Shown piece by piece: positions 6,874 through 14,239 of a stretch of DNA of 21,141 nucleotides (positions are counted from its first letter, which is position 1; every line of letters begins with the position of its first letter). The notes under the pieces are model-generated. The model saw only the letters and a list, made by a program, of their open reading frames with translations. It made no database searches and had not been told where the DNA came from. Origin of the DNA: Nitrosomonadales bacterium (GTDB lineage Bacteria; Pseudomonadota; Gammaproteobacteria; Burkholderiales; Sulfuricellaceae); contig PQAG01000186.1 of the NCBI GenBank assembly GCA_003104895.1, positions 805 to 21,945 of the forward strand. Direction: 5' to 3'. A program made the position numbers and the translations under genes.

Positions 6874-8018
6874 AGTTCATGAAACAAGCGGATTGCGCCA
6901 AAATAGGGATCATCCGCGGGCAAAGCGGCTGCGGCTCTTGCAAACGCATCGTCTGGCGCCGGGCCAGCGAGAAAAATGTCCGCCTCCACCCTGCCATCCA
7001 GATAATGCAGGGCGACACGGCAGGAGAGGGGTAGCGGCATGGCCAATTGCTGCTCCAGGTGAGCCAGCAGCACCTCTCGCGGCGGCAGGTGCAGGCTGCG
7101 CTTGACCGCCGAGTCATCCTCGGGATCGATATGAATCATCACGTCGAGCGCACCATGGGCCTTGACCACCCGGGCGCGCGCCGTTTCCGCCACATAATGT
7201 CCCTCGGAAACGCTGATCTTCGGATCCACCAGCACATGCGCGTCGACCAGGGCGCGGTCGCCCATGCGCCGCGTTCGCAGTTCATGCAAGCCGCGCACGC
7301 CGGGCGTCGCCAGCAGGGTCGTCCTGATCGCAGCTACTTCCTTTTCGTCCAGGCTGGTATCAATCAGCTCCATCAGGGCGTGGTAAGCCTGTTTCCAGCC
7401 CATGCGGAAAATCATTGCGGCCACCAGTGCCGCCGCGAGCAGGTCGAGCGAGGTCACCCCCGCCAGGTTGCCGGCAATGCCCGCCACCACGATCACCGAG
7501 GAAGCCGCGTCCGAGCGCGCATGCCAGGCATTCGCCTCGAGCATGCGCGAACGCAGTTTGCGCGCCACATGCAGCATGTAGCGGAACAGCCCCTCCTTGC
7601 CCAGCAGCGTGAGCACGGCAATCCACAGCGTCATGAAATGGACCTTCTGCAGCGCCGCAGGGTCCTGCAGGCGCTGCGCGGCGCCCCACAGCAAAGCAGC
7701 GCCCGTACCCATCAGGATCACGCCCAGCACAAACGTGGTCGCGGTTTCGATCCGGGCGTGGCCGTAGGGATGATCCTTGTCCGCATCTTTCGAGCCATGG
7801 CGGTTGGCAAACAGCACCAGGAAGTCGCACAGAAGGTCCGATAGTGAATGCATGCCATCTGCGACCAGCGCCGAGGACTTGCCGATGATGCCGACCACGA
7901 TCTGCAACAAGGTCAGCGCGATATTCACGACGACGCTGACCAGGGTGACTTTTTTCGCTTCGTGATAGTGGTGCCCAGCCCCCTTGGGCGAGTCCGGTTT
8001 TACGCCATGTTCTTCCAC
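6864..8018 (-). CDS. Cation diffusion facilitator (CDF) family metal efflux transporter with extended C terminus
   Basis: CDF proteins export divalent metals (Zn, Fe, Co, Cd, Mn) by proton antiport in the inner membrane. After a His-rich N terminus (GAGHHYHEAKK) come the membrane segments. They carry the two halves of the transport site: HSLSD (H57, D61) after VADGM, and HARSD (H166, D170), separated by HPYGHARIET. A cytoplasmic domain starts near residue 215. The protein has 384 residues, about 80 more than FieF. The last part (VALHYLDGRVEADIFL) resembles another beta-strand pair of the C-terminal dimer domain, so this domain may be duplicated. Which metal is moved cannot be told. The gene lies 21 bp after the PhnD-rhodanese gene, presumably one operon. 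Confidence 0.92.
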   Translation of the reverse strand: MEEHGVKPDSPKGAGHHYHEAKKVTLVSVVVNIALTLLQIVVGIIGKSSALVADGMHSLSDLLCDFLVLFANRHGSKDADKDHPYGHARIETATTFVLGVILMGTGAALLWGAAQRLQDPAALQKVHFMTLWIAVLTLLGKEGLFRYMLHVARKLRSRMLEANAWHARSDAASSVIVVAGIAGNLAGVTSLDLLAAALVAAMIFRMGWKQAYHALMELIDTSLDEKEVAAIRTTLLATPGVRGLHELRTRRMGDRALVDAHVLVDPKISVSEGHYVAETARARVVKAHGALDVMIHIDPEDDSAVKRSLHLPPREVLLAHLEQQLAMPLPLSCRVALHYLDGRVEADIFLAGPAPDDAFARAAAALPADDPYFGAIRLFHELAP

Positions 8019-8039
8019 AACAACTCCGTTGGAACGATC

Positions 8040-9227
8040 CTACTTGTTTTTGCCAGTTTCAAGCGGATAACCGGCGGCTTTCCATTCCGGATAACCGCCG
8101 CGGAACCAGTAGACATTGCTGTAGCCGTTCCGGATCGCCACCACCGATGCCTTGTAGCTCTTCCAGCAAGGCGTGCCGTCGCAATAGAGCAGCATGGCAG
8201 CATTCTTGTCCTGGGGCAGCCTGGCCAGATCGAATTTGTCTTCCGCGGCATCAAAGCCGACTTCCTTCGCGCTGACCTCCTGGTAGGGAACAAGCAGCGC
8301 GCCCTTGATATGCCCGTCCACATATTCGGCCTCGTTACGCGCGTCGATCACGGCCACACCTTTCGCAATCAGGTCGCTGGCCTGCCTGGCGCCGATCACA
8401 TGCGCGCCGGCCAGTTCCTTGGGCGTGGTGTTGAGCAGGGAGGAAATTGCCGCAAACTCCTCGCGCTTGGCCGGCGAAAAGGCCATCTTCTTTTGGGCGT
8501 GGATTTCGGCTTCATTGTATTTCAACAGGGCGCTCTCGATTTTTTTCTCCTGCTCCGGGCTGATCCGCCTGGAATTCACGGCAAAGGCCATTTTAGGCGC
8601 CTCGGCGGTGCGCTGGATGATCTTGCCCGGGTGCGATTTCAGCCATTTCTCCGCCAGGCCGGAATCCACGGCGACAACATCCATGCTGTTGATTTCAAGC
8701 GCAAAGAGCTGGGCTTCCTGGCTGCGGAAATAACGTGCTTCCTTGAAATGCTTCCTGGTTTCCACCGACTTGGAGTTCAGTTCTCCGCGCGCCAGGCTGG
8801 CCTGGATCGACTCGAAAGGCGGCAAGCCCAGTTTCGTTCCGCCAGCGTCCTTGATGTTGCTCCACTTCGAATTCTGCGCGGCGACAAAAACGGTTTCCAC
8901 CGTACCGCCTTCCTTGCATACCGGGTTGTAACCGGCTTTCAAAACGCTGGCGATGGTATGGGCAGGCGCGATGATCATGTCGTACTCGCCACGGCTGGCG
9001 CGTTTCGCTGCAGTAAACGGATTCGCCACGGGGGTGAAATTGACCGGTGCGTTCAGCTGCGTGCCCAGATATCTGGCGAGCGCCTGATACCGGCCCAAGG
9101 TCTCGACATCCGCGAAGCGCTCGCTGTCCGAAGGAACCGCGGCCAGTGTCAAACCCTCCGCAGAGCAGGCCGGACCGGCACTCGCCAGCACCGCCAGAAA
9201 CAGGAAAAACGGCATTGCCCGCAACAT
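8040..9227 (-). CDS. Periplasmic PhnD-like substrate-binding protein fused to a rhodanese domain
   Basis: The 395-residue protein has an N-terminal signal peptide (cleavage probably CSA-EG near residue 23). Residues about 26-260 are a phosphonate-binding (PhnD/PF12974-type) domain: GRYQALARYLGTQLNAPVNF, then GEYDMIIAPAHTIAS and DVVAVDSGLAEKWL. Residues about 275-390 are a rhodanese domain: VAVIDARNEAEYVDGHIKGA, YCDGTPCWKSYKAS with C349 as candidate persulfide cysteine and C354 nearby, and VYWFRGGYPEWKAAGYP. The CxGxxCW loop is of the kind seen in secreted rhodaneses. AGAGGGGG lies ahead of the ATG. No ABC permease or ATPase is adjacent, so it may act as a sensor or sulfur-handling protein rather than an importer subunit. 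The CDF exporter follows. Confidence 0.85.
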   Translation of the reverse strand: MLRAMPFFLFLAVLASAGPACSAEGLTLAAVPSDSERFADVETLGRYQALARYLGTQLNAPVNFTPVANPFTAAKRASRGEYDMIIAPAHTIASVLKAGYNPVCKEGGTVETVFVAAQNSKWSNIKDAGGTKLGLPPFESIQASLARGELNSKSVETRKHFKEARYFRSQEAQLFALEINSMDVVAVDSGLAEKWLKSHPGKIIQRTAEAPKMAFAVNSRRISPEQEKKIESALLKYNEAEIHAQKKMAFSPAKREEFAAISSLLNTTPKELAGAHVIGARQASDLIAKGVAVIDARNEAEYVDGHIKGALLVPYQEVSAKEVGFDAAEDKFDLARLPQDKNAAMLLYCDGTPCWKSYKASVVAIRNGYSNVYWFRGGYPEWKAAGYPLETGKNK

Positions 9228-9289
9228 TATTAACCCCCTCTGAAAATATTTTTTCTGGCTACAACTTACTCGAGAAAGCTGTTAATGGA

Positions 9290-9311
9290 CATTCTACCCT
9301 AAGGTAGAATG
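9290..9311. promoter_or_regulatory. Palindrome over the putative aroE promoter
   Basis: CATTCTACC-CTAA-GGTAGAATG is a perfect inverted repeat with 9-bp arms. Its right arm contains TAGAAT (9305-9310), a good -10 box, with a weak TTAATG at 17-bp spacing as -35, placed ahead of aroE. By symmetry the left arm offers TAGAAT on the minus strand toward the PhnD-rhodanese gene. It could be an operator controlling both directions or a hairpin; the sequence alone does not decide. Confidence 0.45.
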
Positions 9312-9344
9312 CACACCCTGAGATAAAGAGCATTAGGGAACATC

Positions 9345-10160
9345 ATGACCGACCGTTACGCGGTAGTGGGCAACCCCGTCGCCCACAGTAAATCCCCCCT
9401 GATTCACGCCGAATTCGCGCGCCAAACCGGGCAGGACCTGAGCTATACCGCGCTGCTTGCGCCACTAGACGGGTTTGCCAGGACAGTGCAGGAATTCCGC
9501 CAGGCGGGTGGAAAAGGACTCAATGTGACCGTGCCGTTCAAGCAGGAAGCATGGCGGCTGGCCACCCGCCTGACTGAACGCGCCCAGCTGGCGCAGGCGG
9601 TCAATACGCTCAAATTCGAGGATGGCGGAATCCTGGGCGACAACACCGATGGCGCCGGCCTGGTGCGCGACATCACCAGCAACCTCGGCTTTGCCATCCG
9701 CGGCAAAAAGATCCTCCTCATGGGTGCGGGGGGGGCGGCGCGGGGCGTGATCCTGCCGCTGCTGAAACAATACCCGGCGCTGTTCGCGATCGCCAACCGC
9801 ACACCCGACAAAGCGCACGAACTGGCCCAGCTGTTCCTACCCCACGGCGACATTTCCAGCGGCGAATACGGCAGCCTGGCAGGCTGTCATTTCGACCTCG
9901 TCATCAACGCCACTTCCAGCAGCCTTTCGGGCGAACTCCCCCCCCTTCCTGGAGGCGTGTTCTCGCCCGGTAGCCTGGCCTATGACATGATGTACGGCAA
10001 GGGCCTGACCCCCTTCCTGCAGTTTGCCCAGACCCATGGCGCAGCACAGCTCGCGGACGGGCTTGGCATGCTGGTGGAGCAGGCGGCGGAATCGTTTTTC
10101 CTGTGGCGCGGCGTGCGGCCGGACACCGCGCCCGTCAGGGAAATGCTGAAAACCCTATGA
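9345..10160 (+). CDS. aroE: Shikimate dehydrogenase (NADP+)
   Basis: AroE reduces 3-dehydroshikimate to shikimate in aromatic amino acid synthesis. The 271-residue protein shows the substrate motif NPVAHSKSP (10-18), catalytic K66 in NVTVPFKQE, D102 in GDNTDG, the Rossmann loop GAGGAARG (127-134) and NRT (151-153), the adenine-phosphate recognition motif for NADP, then INATSSSL. The C-terminal part DGLGMLVEQAAESFFLW is also typical. The ATG is preceded by AGGGAA. The stop overlaps the mtgA start (ATGA), so the two are coupled. Confidence 0.97.
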   Translation: MTDRYAVVGNPVAHSKSPLIHAEFARQTGQDLSYTALLAPLDGFARTVQEFRQAGGKGLNVTVPFKQEAWRLATRLTERAQLAQAVNTLKFEDGGILGDNTDGAGLVRDITSNLGFAIRGKKILLMGAGGAARGVILPLLKQYPALFAIANRTPDKAHELAQLFLPHGDISSGEYGSLAGCHFDLVINATSSSLSGELPPLPGGVFSPGSLAYDMMYGKGLTPFLQFAQTHGAAQLADGLGMLVEQAAESFFLWRGVRPDTAPVREMLKTL

Positions 10161-10852
10161 AATTCCTATGGCGCGTGCTGTGGCGCGGGGCGCTGATTCT
10201 GCTTGCAGTCGTGGTGCTGTACCAGGCATGGATTTTCGCGCATATCTGGTGGTGGGTTGATCACAACCCCTCCACCAGCGCCTTCATGGACACGCGCCTG
10301 GCGGAAATGCAGGAAAAAAACCCGGACGCCGGGCTGCGCCACAAATGGGTGCCCTACAACCGCATTTCACCCCACCTCAAGCGCGCGCTGATCGCTTCCG
10401 AAGACGCCAAATTCGTCGATCACGAAGGCTTCGACTGGGAAGGCATCCAGAAGGCCTACGAAAAGAATCTGAAAAAGGGCAGGATCGTCGCCGGCGGTTC
10501 CACCATCAGCCAGCAGCTGGCAAAGAACCTGTTCCTCTCGTCCCGCAAGGCTTTCTGGCGAAAGGGAGAAGAAGCCGTGATCACCCTGATGCTGGAGCAG
10601 ATGATGTCGAAGCGGCGTATTTTCGAGATCTATCTCAACGTGATCGAGTGGGGCAACGGCGTGTTCGGCGCGGAAGCGGCCTCGCGCTACTACTACAGGA
10701 CCAGCGCAAACAATCTGAGTGCGGAGCAGGCTGCCAAGCTCGCCGCCATGGTGCCCAATCCGCGCTATTACGACGCGCATCGCAATGCACGGGGGCTGGC
10801 GAAGAAGACGGCGATTATTTTGGCGAGGATGCCGGCAGCGGAAGTGCCTTAA
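10157..10852 (+). CDS. mtgA: Monofunctional biosynthetic peptidoglycan transglycosylase
   Basis: MtgA polymerises lipid II into glycan strands at the inner membrane (glycosyltransferase family 51, no transpeptidase domain). The 231 residues hold one N-terminal membrane anchor (about 8-32, GALILLAVVVLYQAWIFAHI). Then come the GT51 motifs: ASEDAKFVDHEGFDW with catalytic E82, GGSTISQQLAKNLFLS (113-128), the motif with E147 (LEQMMSKRRIFEIYLN), and WGNGVFGAEAASRYYY. The start overlaps the aroE stop by 4 bp; the longer open frame upstream of this ATG lies inside aroE. The TAA stop overlaps the stop of the convergent trpC in a shared TTAA. Confidence 0.96.
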   Translation: MKFLWRVLWRGALILLAVVVLYQAWIFAHIWWWVDHNPSTSAFMDTRLAEMQEKNPDAGLRHKWVPYNRISPHLKRALIASEDAKFVDHEGFDWEGIQKAYEKNLKKGRIVAGGSTISQQLAKNLFLSSRKAFWRKGEEAVITLMLEQMMSKRRIFEIYLNVIEWGNGVFGAEAASRYYYRTSANNLSAEQAAKLAAMVPNPRYYDAHRNARGLAKKTAIILARMPAAEVP

Positions 10853-11637
10853 GCAAACAGCCGCGCCAGCTCCACACCGGGATCTTCAGCGCGCATGAAA
10901 GCCTCGCCCACCAGGAAGGCGTTGACATTATTTTCACGCATGCGCTGCACGTCTTCCGCCTTGAGGATGCCGCTTTCGGTGATCACGATGCGGTCCTTGG
11001 GAATCCGCGGCAGCAGTTCCAGCGTGGTTTCCAGCCGGGTTTCGAAGGTGCGCAGGTTGCGGTTGTTGATGCCGATCAGCGGCGTCTTGAGCTGCAGCGC
11101 CAGTTCCAGCTCGGCTGCGTCGTGGGACTCGACCAGCACCGCCATGCCGAGTTCATGCGCCACCGCTTCCATCTCCCGCATGCGCGGCAGGTCCAGCGCG
11201 GCCACGATGAGCAGGATGCAGTCGGCGCCGATGGTGCGGGCACGGCAGATCTGGTAGGGATCGATCATGAAGTCCTTGCGCAGCACCGGCAGGGCACAGG
11301 CGTTGCGCGCTTCGATCAGGTCATTCTTGCTGCCCTTGAAGAACTGGGTGTCAGTGAGCACTGACAGGCATGCCGCGCCGTGCTGTTCGTAGCTCTTGGC
11401 AATTGCCGCCGGGTCGAAATTTTCCCGGATGATGCCCCTGGAGGGACTGGCTTTCTTGATCTCGGCGATCACGGCCGGTTTTCCCGCCGCGATCTTGCCG
11501 CGCATGGCGCCGGAAAAATCGCGCGCCGGCGGCATCGCTCCGGCCTCGGCGCGGATGGCGGCGTAAGACTTTTTCTCCACCGCGCGCGCCACCTCGGCTT
11601 CCTTGACCGCGATGATTTTGTTCAGGATATCGGGCAT
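10849..11637 (-). CDS. trpC: Indole-3-glycerol phosphate synthase
   Basis: TrpC converts carboxyphenylamino-deoxyribulose phosphate to indole-3-glycerol phosphate. The 262-residue monofunctional TIM barrel shows VIAEIKKASPSRG (with K61/K62), SVLTDTQFFKGS, LRKDFMIDPYQI with K121, GINNRNL, and IVITESGI near the C-terminal phosphate site. The ATG at 11637 sits 4 bp after the trpD stop and is preceded by AAGGGAG inside trpD. No TrpF domain is fused. The gene is the last of the trpG-trpD-trpC run, and its stop codon overlaps that of mtgA with no terminator between them. Confidence 0.97.
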   Translation of the reverse strand: MPDILNKIIAVKEAEVARAVEKKSYAAIRAEAGAMPPARDFSGAMRGKIAAGKPAVIAEIKKASPSRGIIRENFDPAAIAKSYEQHGAACLSVLTDTQFFKGSKNDLIEARNACALPVLRKDFMIDPYQICRARTIGADCILLIVAALDLPRMREMEAVAHELGMAVLVESHDAAELELALQLKTPLIGINNRNLRTFETRLETTLELLPRIPKDRIVITESGILKAEDVQRMRENNVNAFLVGEAFMRAEDPGVELARLFA

Positions 11638-11641
11638 GGAT

Positions 11642-12802
11642 TCAGGCTCCCTTGAAGCTGTTTGAAATTTCCACCAGCTGGCGCAGTTTTTCGCGCGCCG
11701 CGCCGCTTTCAATCGCTGCATGCGCCTTGGCGATGCCTTCCGCAAGGGTTTCCGCACATCCGGCAACATAAATCGCGGCTCCGGCGTTGAGCAGCACGAT
11801 GTTCCGGGCCGGGCCGGGCAGATTGTCGAGCACGCCGAGCAGCATGTCCTTGGCCTGGGCGGCATCCCACACCTTAAGCACCTCCAGATCGCAGGTCTCG
11901 AAACCGAACTCGCGCGGATGCAGGGCATATTCGCTGACTTCGCCATCCTTCAGCTCGGCGACCAGCGTCTCGCCGGAGAGGGTGATCTCGTCCAGGCCGT
12001 CGCTGCCGTGCACCACCATCACGTGATGGCTGCCGAGGCGCTGCAGCACGCGCGCCTGGATGCCGACCAGGTCGGGGTGGAATACGCCCATGACCTGGTT
12101 GCTGGCACCGGCAGGATTGGTGAGCGGACCCAGCACGTTGAAAATCGTCCGCACCCCCAGCTCGCGCCGCACCGGCGCGGCGTATTTCATGGCGCCGTGG
12201 AAGTTGGGCGCGAACATGAAGCCGATGCCGATCTCGTCGATGCTCTGGCCAACCTGTTCCGGCGTGAGGTTGAGGTTGACGCCCAGCGCTTCCAGCACGT
12301 CGGCCGAACCGCAGGTGGAGGACACCGAACGCCCGCCGTGCTTGGCCACGCGCGCCCCGGCGGCGGCGGCGACAAAGGCGGCGGTGGTGGAGATGTTGAA
12401 GGTGTGCGCCGCGTCGCCCCCGGTGCCGCAGGTATCGACCAGATGTCCGGTGTTTTTTACCGGCACCTTGGTGGCGAACTCGCGCATCACCTGGGCGGCG
12501 GCGGAAATTTCCCCCACTGTTTCCTTCTTTACCCGCAGCCCCATCAGGATGGCGGCGATCTGCGCCGGGGAGACCTCCCCGCTCATGATCTGGCGCATCA
12601 GGGACAGCATCTCGTCATGAAAAATCTCGCGCTGCTCGATCAGCCGGGTGAGCGCCTCTCTAACGGAAAACTTGCGAAGCAAGCCTGCGTCTCCCTTCCC
12701 GCCGGATTGAGCGACTATGTCGCCAATCCCGGCGGGGACGCCCTCTGCGGGTGCTCCAGCTTGCGGGGGAGGGCAGGGGTGGGGGTTGACGGGCGTCATC
12801 AT
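11642..12802 (-). CDS. trpD: Anthranilate phosphoribosyltransferase with a repeat-derived N-terminal extension
   Basis: TrpD joins anthranilate to PRPP. Motifs present are DTCGTGGD (123-130), NISTT (136-140), KHGGRSVSS (154-162), GSADVLEALG, FMFAPNFHGAM and NVLGPLTNP. The usual betaproteobacterial protein begins close to MTPQEALxRLIEHREIFHDEM. Here MTP is followed by 43 residues of Pro/Gly-rich, repeat-like sequence before REALTRLIEQREIFHDEM. With the ATG at 12802 the start overlaps the trpG stop (ATGA) and the frame is open through the insert. A TTG at 12684-12682, preceded by GGGAG, is an alternative start that would leave out most of the insert. Confidence 0.95.
   Translation of the reverse strand: MMTPVNPHPCPPPQAGAPAEGVPAGIGDIVAQSGGKGDAGLLRKFSVREALTRLIEQREIFHDEMLSLMRQIMSGEVSPAQIAAILMGLRVKKETVGEISAAAQVMREFATKVPVKNTGHLVDTCGTGGDAAHTFNISTTAAFVAAAAGARVAKHGGRSVSSTCGSADVLEALGVNLNLTPEQVGQSIDEIGIGFMFAPNFHGAMKYAAPVRRELGVRTIFNVLGPLTNPAGASNQVMGVFHPDLVGIQARVLQRLGSHHVMVVHGSDGLDEITLSGETLVAELKDGEVSEYALHPREFGFETCDLEVLKVWDAAQAKDMLLGVLDNLPGPARNIVLLNAGAAIYVAGCAETLAEGIAKAHAAIESGAAREKLRQLVEISNSFKGA
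12661..12790. repeat. Palindromic repeat element inserted at the 5' end of trpD
   Basis: The core is a long inverted repeat: 12698-12715 (CCCGCCGGATTGAGCGAC) pairs with 12719-12736 (GTCGCCAATCCCGGCGGG) across a 3-base loop, with one bulged base on each arm. Outside it AAGCAAGC at 12678-12685 has a counterpart GCTTGC at 12759-12764. The far end (GTCAACCCCCACCCCTGCCC on the minus strand) resembles the sequence after uppP at 15619-15648. It adds no frameshift to trpD. Confidence 0.65.
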
Positions 12803-13371
12803 GCGCGCTTCTCCTCGAGGAAGTTGGCCAGCATCTGGTGGCCATGCTCGGTCAGAATGGATTCGGGATGGAACTGCACGCCCTCAACCTGCAGGGTCTT
12901 GTGGCGCACCCCCATGATCTCGCCGTCGTCGGTCCAGGCGGTGATTTCCAGGCAATCCGGGATGGTTTCGCGCTCGATCACCAGCGAGTGATAGCGCGTG
13001 GCGGTGAAGGGGTTGGGCAGCCCCTTGAACACGCCCACATCCTTGTGGTGGATCAGCGAGGTCTTGCCGTGCATGAGCTGCTTGGCGTGAATGATTTTGC
13101 CGCCGAACGCCTGCCCGATGCTCTGGTGGCCGAGGCACACGCCCAGGAGCGGCACCTTGCCGGCGAATTCCTGAATCACCGCCACCGAAATCCCGGCTTC
13201 GGCCGGTGAGCAGGGGCCGGGTGAAATCACGATATGGTCCGGCCTGAGCGCCGCCACCTGTTCCACGGTGATCTCGTCGTTGCGGTACACCCGCACATCC
13301 TCGCCCAGCTCGCCGAAGTACTGCACCAGGTTGTAGGTGAATGAATCGTAGTTGTCGATCATCAGCAGCAT
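12799..13371 (-). CDS. trpG: Anthranilate synthase component II (glutamine amidotransferase TrpG/PabA)
   Basis: The subunit supplies ammonia from glutamine to TrpE (and in many bacteria also to PabB). The 190 residues form a class I glutamine amidotransferase: IDNYDSFTYNLVQY at the N terminus, SPGPCSPAEAG (50-60), the nucleophile C79 in GVCLGHQSIGQAFGG, and H168/E170 in GVQFHPESILTEHG. The stop overlaps the trpD start by 4 bp. trpE, which usually precedes trpG in this group, is not here; an accessory island starts 245 bp upstream. A promoter is proposed at 13495-13523, so trpGDC can be transcribed on its own. Confidence 0.97.
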   Translation of the reverse strand: MLLMIDNYDSFTYNLVQYFGELGEDVRVYRNDEITVEQVAALRPDHIVISPGPCSPAEAGISVAVIQEFAGKVPLLGVCLGHQSIGQAFGGKIIHAKQLMHGKTSLIHHKDVGVFKGLPNPFTATRYHSLVIERETIPDCLEITAWTDDGEIMGVRHKTLQVEGVQFHPESILTEHGHQMLANFLEEKRA

Positions 13372-13494
13372 TTTAGCCTAACCATTTGATTTATCAGGCT
13401 GTCGCCTGCTTTGCCGCCGATCGATACCCGCTTTACTACCCGCTTTTTCCTTCGCTGGAGTGGAGGTCGGTGCTGACGGCACCGTGATCATGAC

Positions 13495-13523
13495 ATTATC
13501 CCAGCAGGAGGCTATCGCTTCAA
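13495..13523 (-). promoter_or_regulatory. Putative sigma-70 promoter of trpG-trpD-trpC
   Basis: On the minus strand TTGAAG (13523-13518), a 17-bp spacer and GATAAT (13500-13495) match the consensus well. Transcription would start near 13488, leaving a leader of about 115 nt with a hairpin right at its 5' end. Confidence 0.55.
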
Positions 13524-13581
13524 GGTTTGATTGTAAGCGGGCACCGAAGCGGGTATGAGGCATGCCTTATCTTGATCTTGC

Positions 13582-13609
13582 TTGACATTGTACGGGATTC
13601 CCGTATAGT
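13582..13609 (+). promoter_or_regulatory. Promoter and operator of the toxin-antitoxin operon
   Basis: TTGACA (13582-13587), 16 bp and TATAGT (13604-13609) form a strong promoter ending 8 bp before the toxin ATG. Between the boxes lies a palindrome, TACGGGA-T-TCCCGTA (13591-13605), the expected place for an operator bound by the XRE antitoxin for autorepression. Confidence 0.75.
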
Positions 13610-13616
13610 TAAACTC

Positions 13617-13914
13617 ATGCGCACCGTGATCGAAACCCCGACATTCCAGAAGCAGGCCGAGAAACTGTGGTCAGAAGACGAGCGGCTGGCCTTCATCGAC
13701 TGGATTGCAGCGAACCCGCTGGCCGGGGGACGTGATCCCCGGTGCGGATAGAGCACGCAAGGTTCGCTGGAGTCGTTCCGGGTCTGGCAAGTCAGGCGGT
13801 GCGCGGGTGATCTACTTCAATCTGACCGAGCAGGAAGTGGTGCTGCTGGTGGCGGCGTATGCCAAGGCCGAACGCGCCAATATGCTTCCCGCCGAAATCA
13901 AAAAGGTGGTGTGA
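13617..13914 (+). pseudogene. RelE/HigB-type toxin, interrupted by a +1 frameshift
   Basis: Read in one frame from the ATG at 13617 the product is MRTVIETPTFQKQAEKLWSE and so on to NPLAG, then quickly meets a stop (13751). The next frame, from about 13722, continues with GDVIPGADRARKVRW, then GKSGGARVIYFN and VVLLVAAYAKAERANMLPAEIKK, the normal body of a RelE/HigB2 mRNA-cleaving toxin. The break is at a run of five G (13725-13729); four G would restore one frame of about 98 residues. Either the toxin is dead, or the base is a sequencing error, or a slip is used. The antitoxin follows 1 bp after the TGA. Confidence 0.85.
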
Positions 13915-13915
13915 C

Positions 13916-14239
13916 ATGGGCATCAAGAAAATCGACGTTGAGAAGGTGGCAACGGCTATCGAGGCCGATGCCGGTGAAGCTCTGCCTGACCTGCGTCAGG
14001 CGCTCGCAGAGGCAAAGGCAGGGATTGGCCGTGTTACCACGCCAGAGCAAATCCTTGTGCGCCAAGCGCGGGAAAAGTCCGGCCTGACGCAAGCGGCCTT
14101 CGCAGACCGCATCGAAACCCCTGTGGCGACGCTGCGTGATTGGGAACAGGGGCGGTTCGCGCCTCCGGGGGGCGTCCTCTGCCTGCTCCGGCTCATCGTC
14201 AAGCATCCCGAGCTGTCGGAGGAACTGGCAGCGGCTTGA
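13916..14239 (+). CDS. XRE-family antitoxin (HigA/NadS-like)
   Basis: The 107-residue protein has a helix-turn-helix in its second half: LVRQAREKSGLTQAAFADRI, then ETPVATLRDWEQGRFAPPGG (about residues 45-85). This is the pattern of HigA/NadS antitoxins, which sit downstream of their RelE/HigB toxin, as here. It should neutralise the toxin and repress the operon through the palindrome at 13591-13605. The ATG follows the toxin stop directly. The frame is intact although the toxin is not, as often seen when a module decays toxin first. Its 3' end overlaps the convergent small ORF at 14199-14393 by 41 bp. Confidence 0.88.
   Translation: MGIKKIDVEKVATAIEADAGEALPDLRQALAEAKAGIGRVTTPEQILVRQAREKSGLTQAAFADRIETPVATLRDWEQGRFAPPGGVLCLLRLIVKHPELSEELAAA

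Larger units (their letters stand above)
13372..13616. other. Intergenic region between trpG and the toxin gene
   Basis: No convincing gene is seen in these 245 bp. The region holds a minus-strand promoter for trpG, a hairpin at 13468-13484 (CGGTGC-TGACG-GCACCG), another at 13393-13406 (CAGGC-TGTC-GCCTG), and a pair of 10-bp inverted repeats (ATACCCGCTT at 13424-13433 and AAGCGGGTAT at 13547-13556). The toxin promoter/operator is at the right end. A minus-strand open frame at 13378-13563 has no recognisable features. The leader has no run of Trp codons, so classical attenuation is not supported. Confidence 0.6.

Noticed and set aside
13378..13563. Minus-strand ORF of 61 codons ahead of trpG, considered as an integrase remnant or a trp leader peptide
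   Set aside because: No integrase motif is visible, there are no tandem Trp codons, and the promoter for trpG lies inside it.
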